From Flavobacterium sp. 83 (GTDB taxonomy: Bacteria; Bacteroidota; Bacteroidia; Flavobacteriales; Flavobacteriaceae), in contig NZ_JQMS01000001.1 in assembly GCF_000744835.1 (NCBI RefSeq), forward strand, positions 3,038,001 through 3,102,000: a DNA stretch of 64,000 nt, read 5' to 3'. The notes below the pieces were generated by a model. That model was not told where the DNA came from. It did no database searches and saw nothing but the letters and a program-made list of their open reading frames with translations. Below, one piece after another: positions 34,798 to 43,982 of this stretch; position 1 is the first letter of the stretch; each line of letters opens with the position of its first letter. The position numbers were made by a program, and so were the translations under genes.

Positions 34798-36057
34798 ATG
34801 AAAAACAAACTTTTTACCTACGAAAATAAACTTTTAATCTTGATGAGCATCACCTTTGGATTGGTGTTTGTTGATCGAATGGCATTAACTTATCTTTCCC
34901 CTTTTTTAATAAAAGACTTAGGATTAAACAATGCTCAACTCGGAATGTTAGTTTCTGGATTATCCTTCACTTGGGCAATATCAGGATATATTTCAACTTC
35001 ATGGGCTGAAAAGCATAATAAGAAAAAAGCAGTATTTGTTGGAGCTGTTGTTTTATTTTCACTTTCCTCTATCAGTTCAGCATTAGCAACTACTTTTACG
35101 GTATTGCTTGTAACACGTTTGCTGATGGGACTATCAGAAGGGCCAACTTTACCTTTAATTCAATCCTTTATAGCTAAAGAATCTTCAAAAAATCGCATTG
35201 GATTTAACATGGGATTTCTACAAAGTTTTGGTTCAACCCTATTCGGTTTCATGATTGCTCCAATTGTATTGGTATTATTAGCCGAAAAATTTGGATGGCG
35301 TTCTACATTTTTAATTGCAGGTATTCCAGGATTAATTATAGCCCTTGTCAATTGGAAATTTTTACGAAAAAACACCGTTGAAAACGTACAAAAATTAGAA
35401 GATAAAAGTTTAATTTTTAAAGAATTATGGGCCTACAAAAACATTCGAGTAGGCGTCTTAATTAGTTGTTGTATGATGACTTGGCTTAATTGCAGTATTG
35501 CGTTTTTACCAAAATTTTTCATTGAAATCCAACACCTTACCGAAGGGCAAATTGGAGCTATTATGGGATTAATGGGATTGTCATCTCTGATTTCAGGAAT
35601 TGTTGTCCCAACATTATCTGATAAATATGGTCGTAAACCTTTTGTAATGATTTTTGCTTTTGTTGGCATTTTCTATCCAATGGCAATCCTTTTCATGCAA
35701 AATTCTGGTCTCCAAATTCCAAGTATGTTTATTGCTTATTTCTTCTTTGGTACTTTTCCAATTGTTTTATCTGCTATCCCTTCCGAAATAATACCTATGC
35801 ATTCAACAGGTAAAGCCATAGGAATGTTAGGTGGTGCAGGAGAAATTGTTGGTGGTATGATTGCTCCATTGGTTGCAGGAATATTAGCCGATAAATATGG
35901 TATTTCTATTCCATTTTACATAGCAGGTTTTGCCGCATTAGTAGCAGGAATAGCTTCTTTTATGTTGATTGAAACAAAAGTAAAAACAAATACAAATACA
36001 ATTACAAACCCAATATATAATGATACAAAAAAAATACAATCAGAGACTTTTAGGTAA
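34798..36057 (+). CDS. MFS transporter (anion/aromatic acid symporter type)
   Basis: A 419-residue permease with about 12 transmembrane segments; I use the ATG at 34798 because the longer reading starts at a TTG. The N-terminal D-R-M-A-L-T-Y-L-S-P-F and the loop G-Y-I-S-T-S-W-A-E-K-H-N-K-K are typical of the ACS/AAHS-like MFS carriers that import organic anions and aromatic acids. The repeat loop D-K-Y-G-R-K-P-F is in the second half. It heads a long plus-strand series behind promoter copy 3, and its 3' end overlaps the following SDR by 38 bp. Import of the island's substrate or of a deglycosylated acid is likely; specificity is not readable. Confidence 0.87.
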   Translation: MKNKLFTYENKLLILMSITFGLVFVDRMALTYLSPFLIKDLGLNNAQLGMLVSGLSFTWAISGYISTSWAEKHNKKKAVFVGAVVLFSLSSISSALATTFTVLLVTRLLMGLSEGPTLPLIQSFIAKESSKNRIGFNMGFLQSFGSTLFGFMIAPIVLVLLAEKFGWRSTFLIAGIPGLIIALVNWKFLRKNTVENVQKLEDKSLIFKELWAYKNIRVGVLISCCMMTWLNCSIAFLPKFFIEIQHLTEGQIGAIMGLMGLSSLISGIVVPTLSDKYGRKPFVMIFAFVGIFYPMAILFMQNSGLQIPSMFIAYFFFGTFPIVLSAIPSEIIPMHSTGKAIGMLGGAGEIVGGMIAPLVAGILADKYGISIPFYIAGFAALVAGIASFMLIETKVKTNTNTITNPIYNDTKKIQSETFR

Positions 36058-36799
36058 AACTGCAATAGTAACTGGTATTGGTGCGGGTATTGGAAAAGGA
36101 TGTGCATTACTATTTGCTCGAGAAGGAGCCAATGTTTTTGGTTGCGATATCAATGCTGCTGCTGCCGAAGCTACTCTTGAAATGGCTCGCAATGAAGGTT
36201 TAACAATGCAAAGTTTTCATCCTTCAGACCTAACCAAAGAGAAAGATGTTGAACTATTAATGGAAAAAGCTGTTGAAGCTTTTGGAGGCATTGATATTGT
36301 TGTAAATGCTGCTGCCTTTTGTGCTTTTGAATGGATTGAAGATTTAGATTACGAAACTACTTGGAAAAGAAGTATTGCAGGAGAATTAGATATCGTTTTT
36401 TTGAGCTGCCAAAAAGCTTGGAAATATTTAAAAATAAATGGGGGTTCTATCATCAATTTTGCTTCTGCCAATGCGAGACAAGCATTAAAAGGTTCTCCCG
36501 CATTAGTGCATTGTGCTACTAAAGGAGCTGTTTATTCCATGTCGATACAAATGGCAATGGAAGGTGGACCACACAAGATTCGGGTAAATACCATTTCGCC
36601 AGGACTGGTTCACACGGAGGCAACATCACATTTAGTCAATGATCCTGAGGTTAGACCTTTTCTAAACGACAAGCACATGATTGGTCGAATTGGTTCTCCT
36701 GATGACATTGCCTATGCCGCTTTGTATTTAGCTTCTGATGAATCCAGTTGGGTTACAGCTGCCGATTTTCCTATTGATGGTGGTGCATCTAAGTGGTAG
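36020..36799 (+). CDS. SDR-family oxidoreductase
   Basis: A 259-residue classical SDR with T-G-I-G-A-G-I-G-K-G as NAD(P) loop and N-A-A-A near 92 instead of N-N-A-G. The catalytic region is unusual: the usual Tyr position reads V-H-C-A-T-K-G-A, so the standard Y-x-x-x-K is H-C-A-T-K. The end P-I-D-G-G-A is normal. The start ATG at 36020 overlaps the preceding MFS gene by 38 bp, suggesting coupled translation. The replaced Tyr may alter or abolish the classical proton-relay mechanism, or a different residue may take over. Function in the island is unknown. Confidence 0.82.
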   Translation: MIQKKYNQRLLGKTAIVTGIGAGIGKGCALLFAREGANVFGCDINAAAAEATLEMARNEGLTMQSFHPSDLTKEKDVELLMEKAVEAFGGIDIVVNAAAFCAFEWIEDLDYETTWKRSIAGELDIVFLSCQKAWKYLKINGGSIINFASANARQALKGSPALVHCATKGAVYSMSIQMAMEGGPHKIRVNTISPGLVHTEATSHLVNDPEVRPFLNDKHMIGRIGSPDDIAYAALYLASDESSWVTAADFPIDGGASKW

Positions 36800-36849
36800 A
36801 ATTGCATTATTAAAAAATTAATATTCCTTTTAATAAAGATTAAAAACAA

Positions 36850-38202
36850 ATGAATTTCAAAGGTAAAATATATTATAAAGGAGATGCCGGTTACGAAGAA
36901 GCGCGAGTTGGCAGAGTCTTCAATCACCTTCGTCCTAATCGATATCCTATTGCTGTTTTTTTTCCAAAAGACGCTGATGATGTTGTTGAAGCAGTAAAAT
37001 TAGCAAACGAAAAATCATACAAAATAGCCACACGTTCAGGAGGACATAGTTGGGCTGTGTGGAGTGTACGCGATGAAGGTATTTTATTGGATTTAAAACA
37101 TTTAAATACAATATCCTTAAACAAAGAGACTAGTATTGTAAGTGCTGGCCCTGCTACCAAAGGAGGACATGAACTGGCTCCTTTTTTAAAAGAAAATGAC
37201 CTGTTTTTCGCAGGAGGTCATTGCCCTACTGTTGGCATTGGTGGCTTTTTATTACAAGGAGGGCAAGGTTGGAATGCCCGCGGCTGGGGCTGGGCTGCGG
37301 AACAAATTGAATCGATTGATGTGGTAACTGCCAATGGAGAATTGGTCAAAGCAGATGCTAATCAAAATTCGGATCTCTTTTGGGCTGCTCGAGGAGCCGG
37401 ACCAGGATTTTTTGGTGTTGTTACTTGCTTCCATTTAAAGACTCGCCCACTCCCAAAAGCGATAACTGCCAGTACGTATGTGTATCCCGCTAACGTTTGT
37501 GAAGGGGTATTACATTGGCTGCAGACCATGCACACGACTGTTACAAATACTGTAGAAATCGTAGCAGTAGGGCAAACATTCGAGTTTGGAACAGGAATGG
37601 TCGTTCATGCCATGGCATTTGAAGACACAACTGAAGCCGCCCAAAAAGCGCTTGCCCCTTTTGAAGAATGTCCATTTATAGATCAAGCAATAGTGCATAA
37701 AACCGCTCAGCCTACAACATTGGCAGCTGAGTATGAAGTACAAGTCAAAAACAATCCCGAAGGACATAGATGGGCTGTAAGTAATGCATGGTTGAAAGGA
37801 AATCCAGATGAAATAGTTCCTGTGATTAAGGATAGTTTTATAAAATTGCCCAACGAAAAAACATTTACACTCTGGTTTAGTATGGCACCTTTACGTCAAT
37901 TACCAGACATGGCTTTTTCGCTTCAAACCGATATTTATTTAGCAATTTATACGCTTTGGGAAACGGAAGAAGAAGACAAAAAATGCAAAACTTGGCTCAA
38001 CGAACAAATAAATCGAATAGAAAAAGTAACCGAAGGGCAATATCTTGGGGATTCGGATTTTACTAAACATCAAAGAAGATTTATATCGGATGCAAATTTT
38101 ACAAAACTACAGGCAATAAGAGCCCTAAGGGACCCAAAAGGGTTATTTCATTCTTATTTAGCAAAATCAGACGAGACAATAAACACAAATGAGTTCGAAT
38201 AA
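36850..38202 (+). CDS. FAD-linked oxidase, berberine-bridge/GOOX type with bicovalent-flavin residues
   Basis: A 450-residue oxidase of the FAD_binding_4 plus BBE families. The covalent-flavin His66 lies in T-R-S-G-G-H-S-W. A second candidate attachment residue, Cys125, lies in G-G-H-C-P-T-V-G-I-G-G at the spacing known from bicovalent enzymes such as berberine bridge enzyme and gluco-oligosaccharide oxidase. The C-terminal BBE segment ends with R-A-L-R-D-P-K-G-L-F. No signal peptide is visible. Such enzymes oxidise sugars at C1, alcohols or C-N bonds with oxygen. Here a sugar moiety or benzylic alcohol is a plausible target. It lies 50 bp after the SDR and overlaps the VOC gene by 14 bp. Confidence 0.87.
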   Translation: MNFKGKIYYKGDAGYEEARVGRVFNHLRPNRYPIAVFFPKDADDVVEAVKLANEKSYKIATRSGGHSWAVWSVRDEGILLDLKHLNTISLNKETSIVSAGPATKGGHELAPFLKENDLFFAGGHCPTVGIGGFLLQGGQGWNARGWGWAAEQIESIDVVTANGELVKADANQNSDLFWAARGAGPGFFGVVTCFHLKTRPLPKAITASTYVYPANVCEGVLHWLQTMHTTVTNTVEIVAVGQTFEFGTGMVVHAMAFEDTTEAAQKALAPFEECPFIDQAIVHKTAQPTTLAAEYEVQVKNNPEGHRWAVSNAWLKGNPDEIVPVIKDSFIKLPNEKTFTLWFSMAPLRQLPDMAFSLQTDIYLAIYTLWETEEEDKKCKTWLNEQINRIEKVTEGQYLGDSDFTKHQRRFISDANFTKLQAIRALRDPKGLFHSYLAKSDETINTNEFE

Positions 38203-38623
38203 AATGAATCCAATCTATTTAAAAGCACACCATGTAGGAATAAGCATTGCCAATATGCAAGAAGCAATCGCTTGGTATCAAAAAACTTTAGATTTTGAGT
38301 TTTGTTGGGAAAAAGATTTTCCAGAAATAAAAACTAAAATTGCGTTTCTGCAACATGGTGATTTTAAAATAGAATTGTTTGAGCATTATGAAACCGAAGC
38401 CATTCCAGAAGCACGAAAACATCCGCTGTCGGATATTCGCCAACAAGGGACAAAACATATTTGTTATGAAGTCGAATCCGGTCTAATAGCATTATTCGAA
38501 CGCTTTAAGAACACAGGAGTTGATGTTGTCATGGGTCCTTTATTGAGCCCTCCCCAAGATGCTATGATGGGATTCATCAGGGATACTACTGGAAATTTAA
38601 TTGAGATTATAGAACTATTATAA
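38189..38623 (+). CDS. VOC-family (glyoxalase-like) protein
   Basis: A protein of 144 residues (or 139 if the ATG at 38204, just after the preceding stop, is used) with one vicinal-oxygen-chelate unit of two beta-alpha-beta-beta-beta modules. It has H-H-V-G-I-S-I at the start, E-L-F-E-H-Y in the middle, K-H-I-C-Y-E-V and a final G-N-L-I-E-I-I-E. The His and Glu positions fit a metal site as in glyoxalase I or methylmalonyl-CoA epimerase. The size excludes a two-domain extradiol dioxygenase. It may isomerise or epimerise an intermediate; nothing more specific can be said. The 14-bp overlap with the oxidase gene suggests coupled expression. Confidence 0.8.
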   Translation: MSSNKMNPIYLKAHHVGISIANMQEAIAWYQKTLDFEFCWEKDFPEIKTKIAFLQHGDFKIELFEHYETEAIPEARKHPLSDIRQQGTKHICYEVESGLIALFERFKNTGVDVVMGPLLSPPQDAMMGFIRDTTGNLIEIIELL

Positions 38624-38631
38624 AAATTATT

Positions 38632-40062
38632 ATGAAAAAAATTATTGCAACCTTAAGCTTAATCATTCTTTCGGGAATTGCTTTAAAAGCACAAAATCAA
38701 ACTCCCTTTCTATGGGGAGTAGCTTCTGCAGCATACCAAGTGGAAGGCAACTATCAAGCGGATGGTAAAGGCGAGTCAAAATGGGATTTTTTGACCAATA
38801 AAGTAGGTGTAACTCAATTCATCATCGGTAAAAAAGAAACAGGAAATGTCGCTATCAATATGTATGATAGAACACAATACCTTAAAGACATTCAATTGAT
38901 GAAAGAATTAGGGGTTAACTCCTACCGTTTTTCATTAGACTGGAGCCGTATTATACCTGATGGTGTTGGTGCTGTAAACGAAAAAGCACTAGCTCATTAT
39001 GACCTTTTAATTGATGATTTAAAAGTGGCTGGAATAGAACCGGTAGTTACGCTTTATCATTTTGATTACCCTTTCGCTTTAGTACAAAAAGAAGGCTGGG
39101 GAAATCCGGAAATGATTAACTGGTATAAAAACTATGCTAAAATAGCCTTGGAACGTTACGGTAAAAAAGTAAAACATTTCATCACTTTCAATGAGCCATA
39201 TATTGAATTTTTTGTTGCAGAATACCTTATGAACATGGAACAAAGTAAAGAACCAGCTGTCACTCGTTTTGCCAGAGGAATGATGAAAGTACATAGAGAG
39301 ATGGTAGCTAGTGCCGAGGTGATAAAAATGTATCACGAAATGAATTTGGGCGGAAAGATAGGGATGACTTTCAATTTTTCCCCTTGTTCCCCGCTAGATC
39401 CTAACAATCCAAACGATGTGAAAGCTTCAGCTTTGCAAGAAAAATTATTGAATACTGTTTTCCTTGATGGCTATTTCAAAGGTACTTATCCAAAAGAAGT
39501 ATTGGATATGTTTACAAAATATGATCCTGCATTTCTACCTACGGCTGCCGATATGAAAATTCTGGCTGCAAATAAACCAGATTTCTTAGGTGTTAATTTT
39601 TATGCTCCAGCCTTAGTGAAATATGATGCTGCCGAGCCATTTGAAATGAAGTGGATGGATGTAAATACAGACAAAGTTAAATCTGCCAATGGCCCTGTAC
39701 GCCCAGAAGAATTGTATAAATTTCTTGTCAAAATCAAAAAAGAATACAACAACCCCCAGATAATGATTACTGAAAATGGTGCAAGCTTCAAAAATAACGA
39801 AGACACGGTTATTAGTGGAAAAGTAAATGATGTTTTGCGTGCTGATTATATAAAACGTCACATAGAAGCGGTAGTAAAAGCTAAAAAAGAAGGCGTTAGA
39901 ATGATCGGTTATTTCGCATGGAGCGGTTGGGATAATTTCGAATGGGTATTTGGTTACACATCCCGTTTTGGATTAATTCATGTTAATTTCGACACCCAAG
40001 AGCGTATCCCAAAACAAAGTTATTTTGAATATCAAAAACTGATTAAAGAGTATAAAAATTAA
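38632..40062 (+). CDS. Exported GH1 beta-glucosidase
   Basis: A 476-residue glycoside hydrolase family 1 enzyme with a signal peptide (hydrophobic core to about residue 18, cut near A-L-K-A-Q). The acid/base Glu188 is in F-N-E-P and the nucleophile Glu381 in I-T-E-N-G. F-L-W-G-V-A-S-A-A-Y-Q-V-E-G and W-S-G-W-D-N-F-E-W are also family marks. GH1 enzymes release glucose or galactose from aryl and alkyl beta-glycosides and are the classic plant phenolic glucosidases. It lies 8 bp after the VOC gene and begins a block of five carbohydrate-active genes inside an aromatic-catabolic series, the best hint that the island substrate is glycosylated. Confidence 0.93.
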   Translation: MKKIIATLSLIILSGIALKAQNQTPFLWGVASAAYQVEGNYQADGKGESKWDFLTNKVGVTQFIIGKKETGNVAINMYDRTQYLKDIQLMKELGVNSYRFSLDWSRIIPDGVGAVNEKALAHYDLLIDDLKVAGIEPVVTLYHFDYPFALVQKEGWGNPEMINWYKNYAKIALERYGKKVKHFITFNEPYIEFFVAEYLMNMEQSKEPAVTRFARGMMKVHREMVASAEVIKMYHEMNLGGKIGMTFNFSPCSPLDPNNPNDVKASALQEKLLNTVFLDGYFKGTYPKEVLDMFTKYDPAFLPTAADMKILAANKPDFLGVNFYAPALVKYDAAEPFEMKWMDVNTDKVKSANGPVRPEELYKFLVKIKKEYNNPQIMITENGASFKNNEDTVISGKVNDVLRADYIKRHIEAVVKAKKEGVRMIGYFAWSGWDNFEWVFGYTSRFGLIHVNFDTQERIPKQSYFEYQKLIKEYKN

Positions 40063-40074
40063 TAATTAGCATCG

Positions 40075-41661
40075 ATGATAATGAAAAATAAAACCTTTTT
40101 AATTGTATTATTGATTGCATTTATTTCAAATGCTCAAAAAACCATTCCACTATATCAAGGTAAAGCACCTGGTTCAGAAAACTGGAATTGGCTGGAAAAA
40201 GAAATGTTTTCACAGACATTTCAAACCCAAGTGGTGTACAATGTTTCCCAACCGACGCTTACAATGTATGCACCGGACAAACCATTGGCAAATGGAACTG
40301 CAATGATTATTTGTCCCGGAGGCGGTTTCCATACTTTATCTATAAACAGTGAAGGAATTGAAGTTGCCAAATGGTTAAATTCAAAAGGAATAACGGCCTT
40401 TGTATTAAAATACCGACTCGTAAAAAGTGAAACTGATGACCCTGTAAAAGAGCTTTTTCCATTATTTGAAAACAGAAAAAAATTAGATTCCATCAATGCT
40501 CCCATTGTCACTCTGGCTATTGCCGATGGATTAACTGCAATACAATACGTGAGAGATCACGCAGCTGAATATGCTATTGAGAAAAACAGAATCGGAATTA
40601 TAGGTTTCTCGGCTGGAGGAACAGTAGCAATTGGCACCGTTTTCAATTCAAAAGGAAGCAATCGTCCAGATTTTGCAGCGCCAATTTACGCCTATACAGG
40701 AGCTTTAAAAAATACAATTGTTCCAGCAGATGCTCCTCCTCTATTTATCGCAGCCGCTTCAGATGACCAATTGGGTTTAGCACCCAATAGTGTAAAAACC
40801 TATAGCGATTGGTTGGCCGCAGGAAAATCGGCAGAATTACATATTTATTCTAAAGGAGGTCACGGTTTTGGGATGCGTAAACTGGATTTACCTGTCGAAA
40901 GTTGGAAAGACCGTTTTGGAGATTGGTTGGAACTACAAGGATTATTATGGTCCGAACATCCAACAGGTTTGTCGGCACATTTCAAAACGCAAAAGGCATT
41001 CAATCAGTTTTTAAAAGAAAGAGAAGATAATTTACATACCGATTGGGCTTTCCTAAAACGATACGAACTAGAAAATAAAAATTTGCCTGCTCCAAAACCT
41101 AACGAAAACAGAGTCGTGTTTTTAGGTAATTCCATTTTTGAAAACTGGAAAGCACTTGATTCTACATGGTTTGCAGAAAAAAAATACCTTGATCGACGGA
41201 TTAGTGGTCAAACAACGGGGCAAACCTTAGTTCGCTTCAAACAAGATGTTATCAATTTAAAACCTGCCCTAGTTGTCATCAATGGTGGAACAAATGATGT
41301 TAGTGAAATGACTGGTCCTTATGTAGAAGAAAACACCTTAAATAATATCATTTCGATGGTCGAATTAGCCAAAGCAAATAATATAAAAGTAGTTTTAACA
41401 TCCGTTTTACCAGCTTATAATTTTGCTTGGAAACCTAGTATACAACCAATCGATAAAATAATACAGCTAAACAAGAGGATTAAAGAATATGCTTCAAAAA
41501 ACAATATCGTTTATCTCGATTATTATTCCCCATTAGTGGATGAAAGAAAAGGAATAAAAAAGGAGCTTACCGAAGATGGTGTTCATCCTACATTGGCAGG
41601 CTATAAAATTATGGAGCCTTTGACTGTAAAGGCAATTGAAGAGACTCTAAAAATAAAATAA
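40075..41661 (+). CDS. Double esterase: alpha/beta hydrolase fused to SGNH/GDSL lipase domain
   Basis: A 528-residue exported protein. A signal peptide (cut near S-N-A-Q-K) precedes an alpha/beta hydrolase domain (about 25-290) with nucleophile Ser179 in G-F-S-A-G-G and a G-H-G-F end motif. A second complete esterase domain of the SGNH type (about 340-528) has block I Ser353 in L-G-N-S-I-F-E-N-W, block III G-G-T-N-D and block V D-G-V-H-P. The first domain resembles acetyl-xylan/BD-FAE type esterases. Two different esterase folds in one chain suggest removal of two kinds of acyl group (acetyl, feruloyl or similar) from a glycan or acylated glycoside. It lies between GH1 and GH3. Confidence 0.88.
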   Translation: MIMKNKTFLIVLLIAFISNAQKTIPLYQGKAPGSENWNWLEKEMFSQTFQTQVVYNVSQPTLTMYAPDKPLANGTAMIICPGGGFHTLSINSEGIEVAKWLNSKGITAFVLKYRLVKSETDDPVKELFPLFENRKKLDSINAPIVTLAIADGLTAIQYVRDHAAEYAIEKNRIGIIGFSAGGTVAIGTVFNSKGSNRPDFAAPIYAYTGALKNTIVPADAPPLFIAAASDDQLGLAPNSVKTYSDWLAAGKSAELHIYSKGGHGFGMRKLDLPVESWKDRFGDWLELQGLLWSEHPTGLSAHFKTQKAFNQFLKEREDNLHTDWAFLKRYELENKNLPAPKPNENRVVFLGNSIFENWKALDSTWFAEKKYLDRRISGQTTGQTLVRFKQDVINLKPALVVINGGTNDVSEMTGPYVEENTLNNIISMVELAKANNIKVVLTSVLPAYNFAWKPSIQPIDKIIQLNKRIKEYASKNNIVYLDYYSPLVDERKGIKKELTEDGVHPTLAGYKIMEPLTVKAIEETLKIK

Positions 41662-41667
41662 TACATC

Positions 41668-43965
41668 ATGAAAAAATTCCTTCTTCTAATTTGTTTTGCT
41701 TGTCTTAACTTGATTGTTTTGGCACAAGAAAAACCGGTACCCAAATTAAACAAGAACAACATAAAACAAGTGATCAAAGCTTTGACTCTTGAAGAGAAAG
41801 TCAAATTGGTAGTCGGAATGGGTATGTATATTTCAGGGGCTCCAGCAGGTTTATTACCTCCCAATGATCCAGAAGATGACAAAATTGCACCAAAAGTTCC
41901 CGGCACCTCGGGTAGAACACACGCCATAAAACGTTTGGGAATTCCTAGTATTACCCTATCCGATGGACCGGCTGGAATACATTTTCTGGATTTAACCAAT
42001 GCAAAGCCAAAATATGCTACAGCAATTCCCATAGGAACATTGTTAGCCAGCACTTGGGATACCATTATGACCAAAAAAGCGGGCGAAATATTAGGTCGTG
42101 AAGCTAAAGAATATGGAATTGATATTGTATTGACACCTGCTTTTAACATCCAAAGAAATCCTTTGGGAGGCCGAAATTTCGAATACTATTCTGAAGACCC
42201 GTTTCTTTCAGGAACTATTGCAGCAGCGGTAACTAATGGTATTCAAAAACAAGGCATTGGCGTTTCTGTAAAACATTTTGCAGCCAATAATACCGAAACC
42301 AATAGAATGAAATTGAACACCATTGTAAGCGAACGTACCTTAAGAGAAATCTATCTAAAAGGTTTTGAAATAGCAGTTAAAAAATCAAATCCCTGGACAT
42401 TGATGACTTCGTACAATCTTATAAATGGCACTTATACTTCAGAAAGTAAAAAATTGATAAGCACTATTTTACGTAAAGAATGGGGTTTTAAAGGTTTGGT
42501 GATGAGTGATTGGTTTGCAGGACAAAACGCAGCTATTTCTCTAGGAGCCGGAAATGATTTACAAATGCCGGGAAGACCAGATCAAGTACAAACTATTACA
42601 AATGGCGTAAAAAATGGTTCACTAGCAATGAGTGATTTAAATTCGAGTGTGGAACGCGTTTTAAATCTTGTTGTAAAAACAATTACTTTCAATAAGTACA
42701 ACTATTCAAATGAACCCGATTTAACGGCAAATGCAGCTATTTCAAGAATGGTAGCATCAGAAGGAATGGTTTTATTAAAAAATGACAAGGCGCTACCACT
42801 ACCAAAATCCAGTACTATTGCCTTATTTGGCAACGCATCTTATGACATTATTGCGGGAGGAACAGGCAGTGGAGATGTAGTAAAAAAATATACGATTTCT
42901 CTTGACGAGGGTTTACTGCATTCTGGATTCAAACTACAACAAAATGCCAAATCTACTTATGAAGATTACGTAAAATTAGAAAATGCAAAAAAACCAGCTC
43001 CTTCATTTATGGATGTTTTTAATCCTTTTTCTATTAAAGAAATGGACATTAAAAACGAATTAATTACAACAGCTGAAGCTAATTCTGACATTGCTATTAT
43101 CACAATTGGTAGAATATCCGGTGAATCTAAAGACCGTAAAGTAGAAAATGATTTCAATTTAACTGATGCTGAAAAGCAAACACTTAAAACACTTTCGGAA
43201 TCTTTTCATGCTAAAAACAAAAAAGTTATTGTGGTTATCAACGCTGGAGGTGTTGTTGAAATGGCGAGTTGGAGTCCTTGGGTTGATGCTATTTTGATGG
43301 CTTGGCAACCTGGTATGGAAGGTGGTAATGCCATAGCCGATATACTATCAGGAAAAGTAAACCCATCAGGAAAATTAACAGCTACATTTCCTATTTCCTA
43401 TAATGATGTACCCTCTGCTGGAAATTTCCCTGGAAAACAACTTCCGCTTAAAGAAGGGGAAATATTAGACCCTGTAATGCCTACTTATCCTGCCGAAATA
43501 ACATACGATGATGAAATCTATTTGGGTTACCGTTATTTCAATACTAAAAAGGTAAAAACAGCTTATGAATTTGGCTACGGTTTGAGTTATACACAATTTG
43601 AATACAGCACTATAAAACTCAATTCAACTGATTTTACAGATAAAATTACAGCAACTATTACCATTAAAAACACTGGTAAAGTAGCCGGAAAAGAAGTCGT
43701 ACAATTGTATTTAAGTGCACCTTCAATAAAATTGAAAAAGCCTTTCGAAGAGTTGAAAGGGTTTGCAAAAACAAAATTATTACAGCCGAACGAATCACAA
43801 ACCATAAGTTTTACTCTTACCCCAAGTGAATTAGCATCTTTCGATCCTACTTTTTCGTCCTGGATTGCTGAAGCAGGAAAATATACCATTCGAATGGGAG
43901 CCTCTTCATTAGATATCAAACAAACAAAAGAGTTCGGCTTGAAAAAAGACATTCTTGTTAAATAA
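41668..43965 (+). CDS. Exported GH3 beta-glycosidase with Fn3-like C-terminal domain
   Basis: A 765-residue glycoside hydrolase family 3 enzyme. A signal peptide (cut near V-L-A-Q-E) is followed by the N-terminal barrel with K-H-F-A-A-N-N and nucleophile Asp281 in V-M-S-D-W-F. The sandwich domain, and at the end G-Y-G-L-S-Y-T plus a fibronectin III-like domain (about 650-750), complete the fold. Members are beta-glucosidases or beta-xylosidases. It lies 6 bp after the double esterase and 17 bp before GH43, so the block is one transcript. Sugar specificity cannot be fixed from sequence by eye. Confidence 0.93.
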   Translation: MKKFLLLICFACLNLIVLAQEKPVPKLNKNNIKQVIKALTLEEKVKLVVGMGMYISGAPAGLLPPNDPEDDKIAPKVPGTSGRTHAIKRLGIPSITLSDGPAGIHFLDLTNAKPKYATAIPIGTLLASTWDTIMTKKAGEILGREAKEYGIDIVLTPAFNIQRNPLGGRNFEYYSEDPFLSGTIAAAVTNGIQKQGIGVSVKHFAANNTETNRMKLNTIVSERTLREIYLKGFEIAVKKSNPWTLMTSYNLINGTYTSESKKLISTILRKEWGFKGLVMSDWFAGQNAAISLGAGNDLQMPGRPDQVQTITNGVKNGSLAMSDLNSSVERVLNLVVKTITFNKYNYSNEPDLTANAAISRMVASEGMVLLKNDKALPLPKSSTIALFGNASYDIIAGGTGSGDVVKKYTISLDEGLLHSGFKLQQNAKSTYEDYVKLENAKKPAPSFMDVFNPFSIKEMDIKNELITTAEANSDIAIITIGRISGESKDRKVENDFNLTDAEKQTLKTLSESFHAKNKKVIVVINAGGVVEMASWSPWVDAILMAWQPGMEGGNAIADILSGKVNPSGKLTATFPISYNDVPSAGNFPGKQLPLKEGEILDPVMPTYPAEITYDDEIYLGYRYFNTKKVKTAYEFGYGLSYTQFEYSTIKLNSTDFTDKITATITIKNTGKVAGKEVVQLYLSAPSIKLKKPFEELKGFAKTKLLQPNESQTISFTLTPSELASFDPTFSSWIAEAGKYTIRMGASSLDIKQTKEFGLKKDILVK

Positions 43966-43982
43966 TAATAATCTAAAATAAT

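Noticed and set aside
38189..38623. Small VOC protein as ring-cleavage dioxygenase
   Set aside because: It has a single VOC unit of about 140 residues and resembles glyoxalase/epimerase members; the two-domain enzyme at 53649 is the better extradiol candidate.
41601..42149. 182-residue open frame on the minus strand
   Set aside because: It is antisense to the start of the first GH3 gene, which is well supported; no recognisable motifs.
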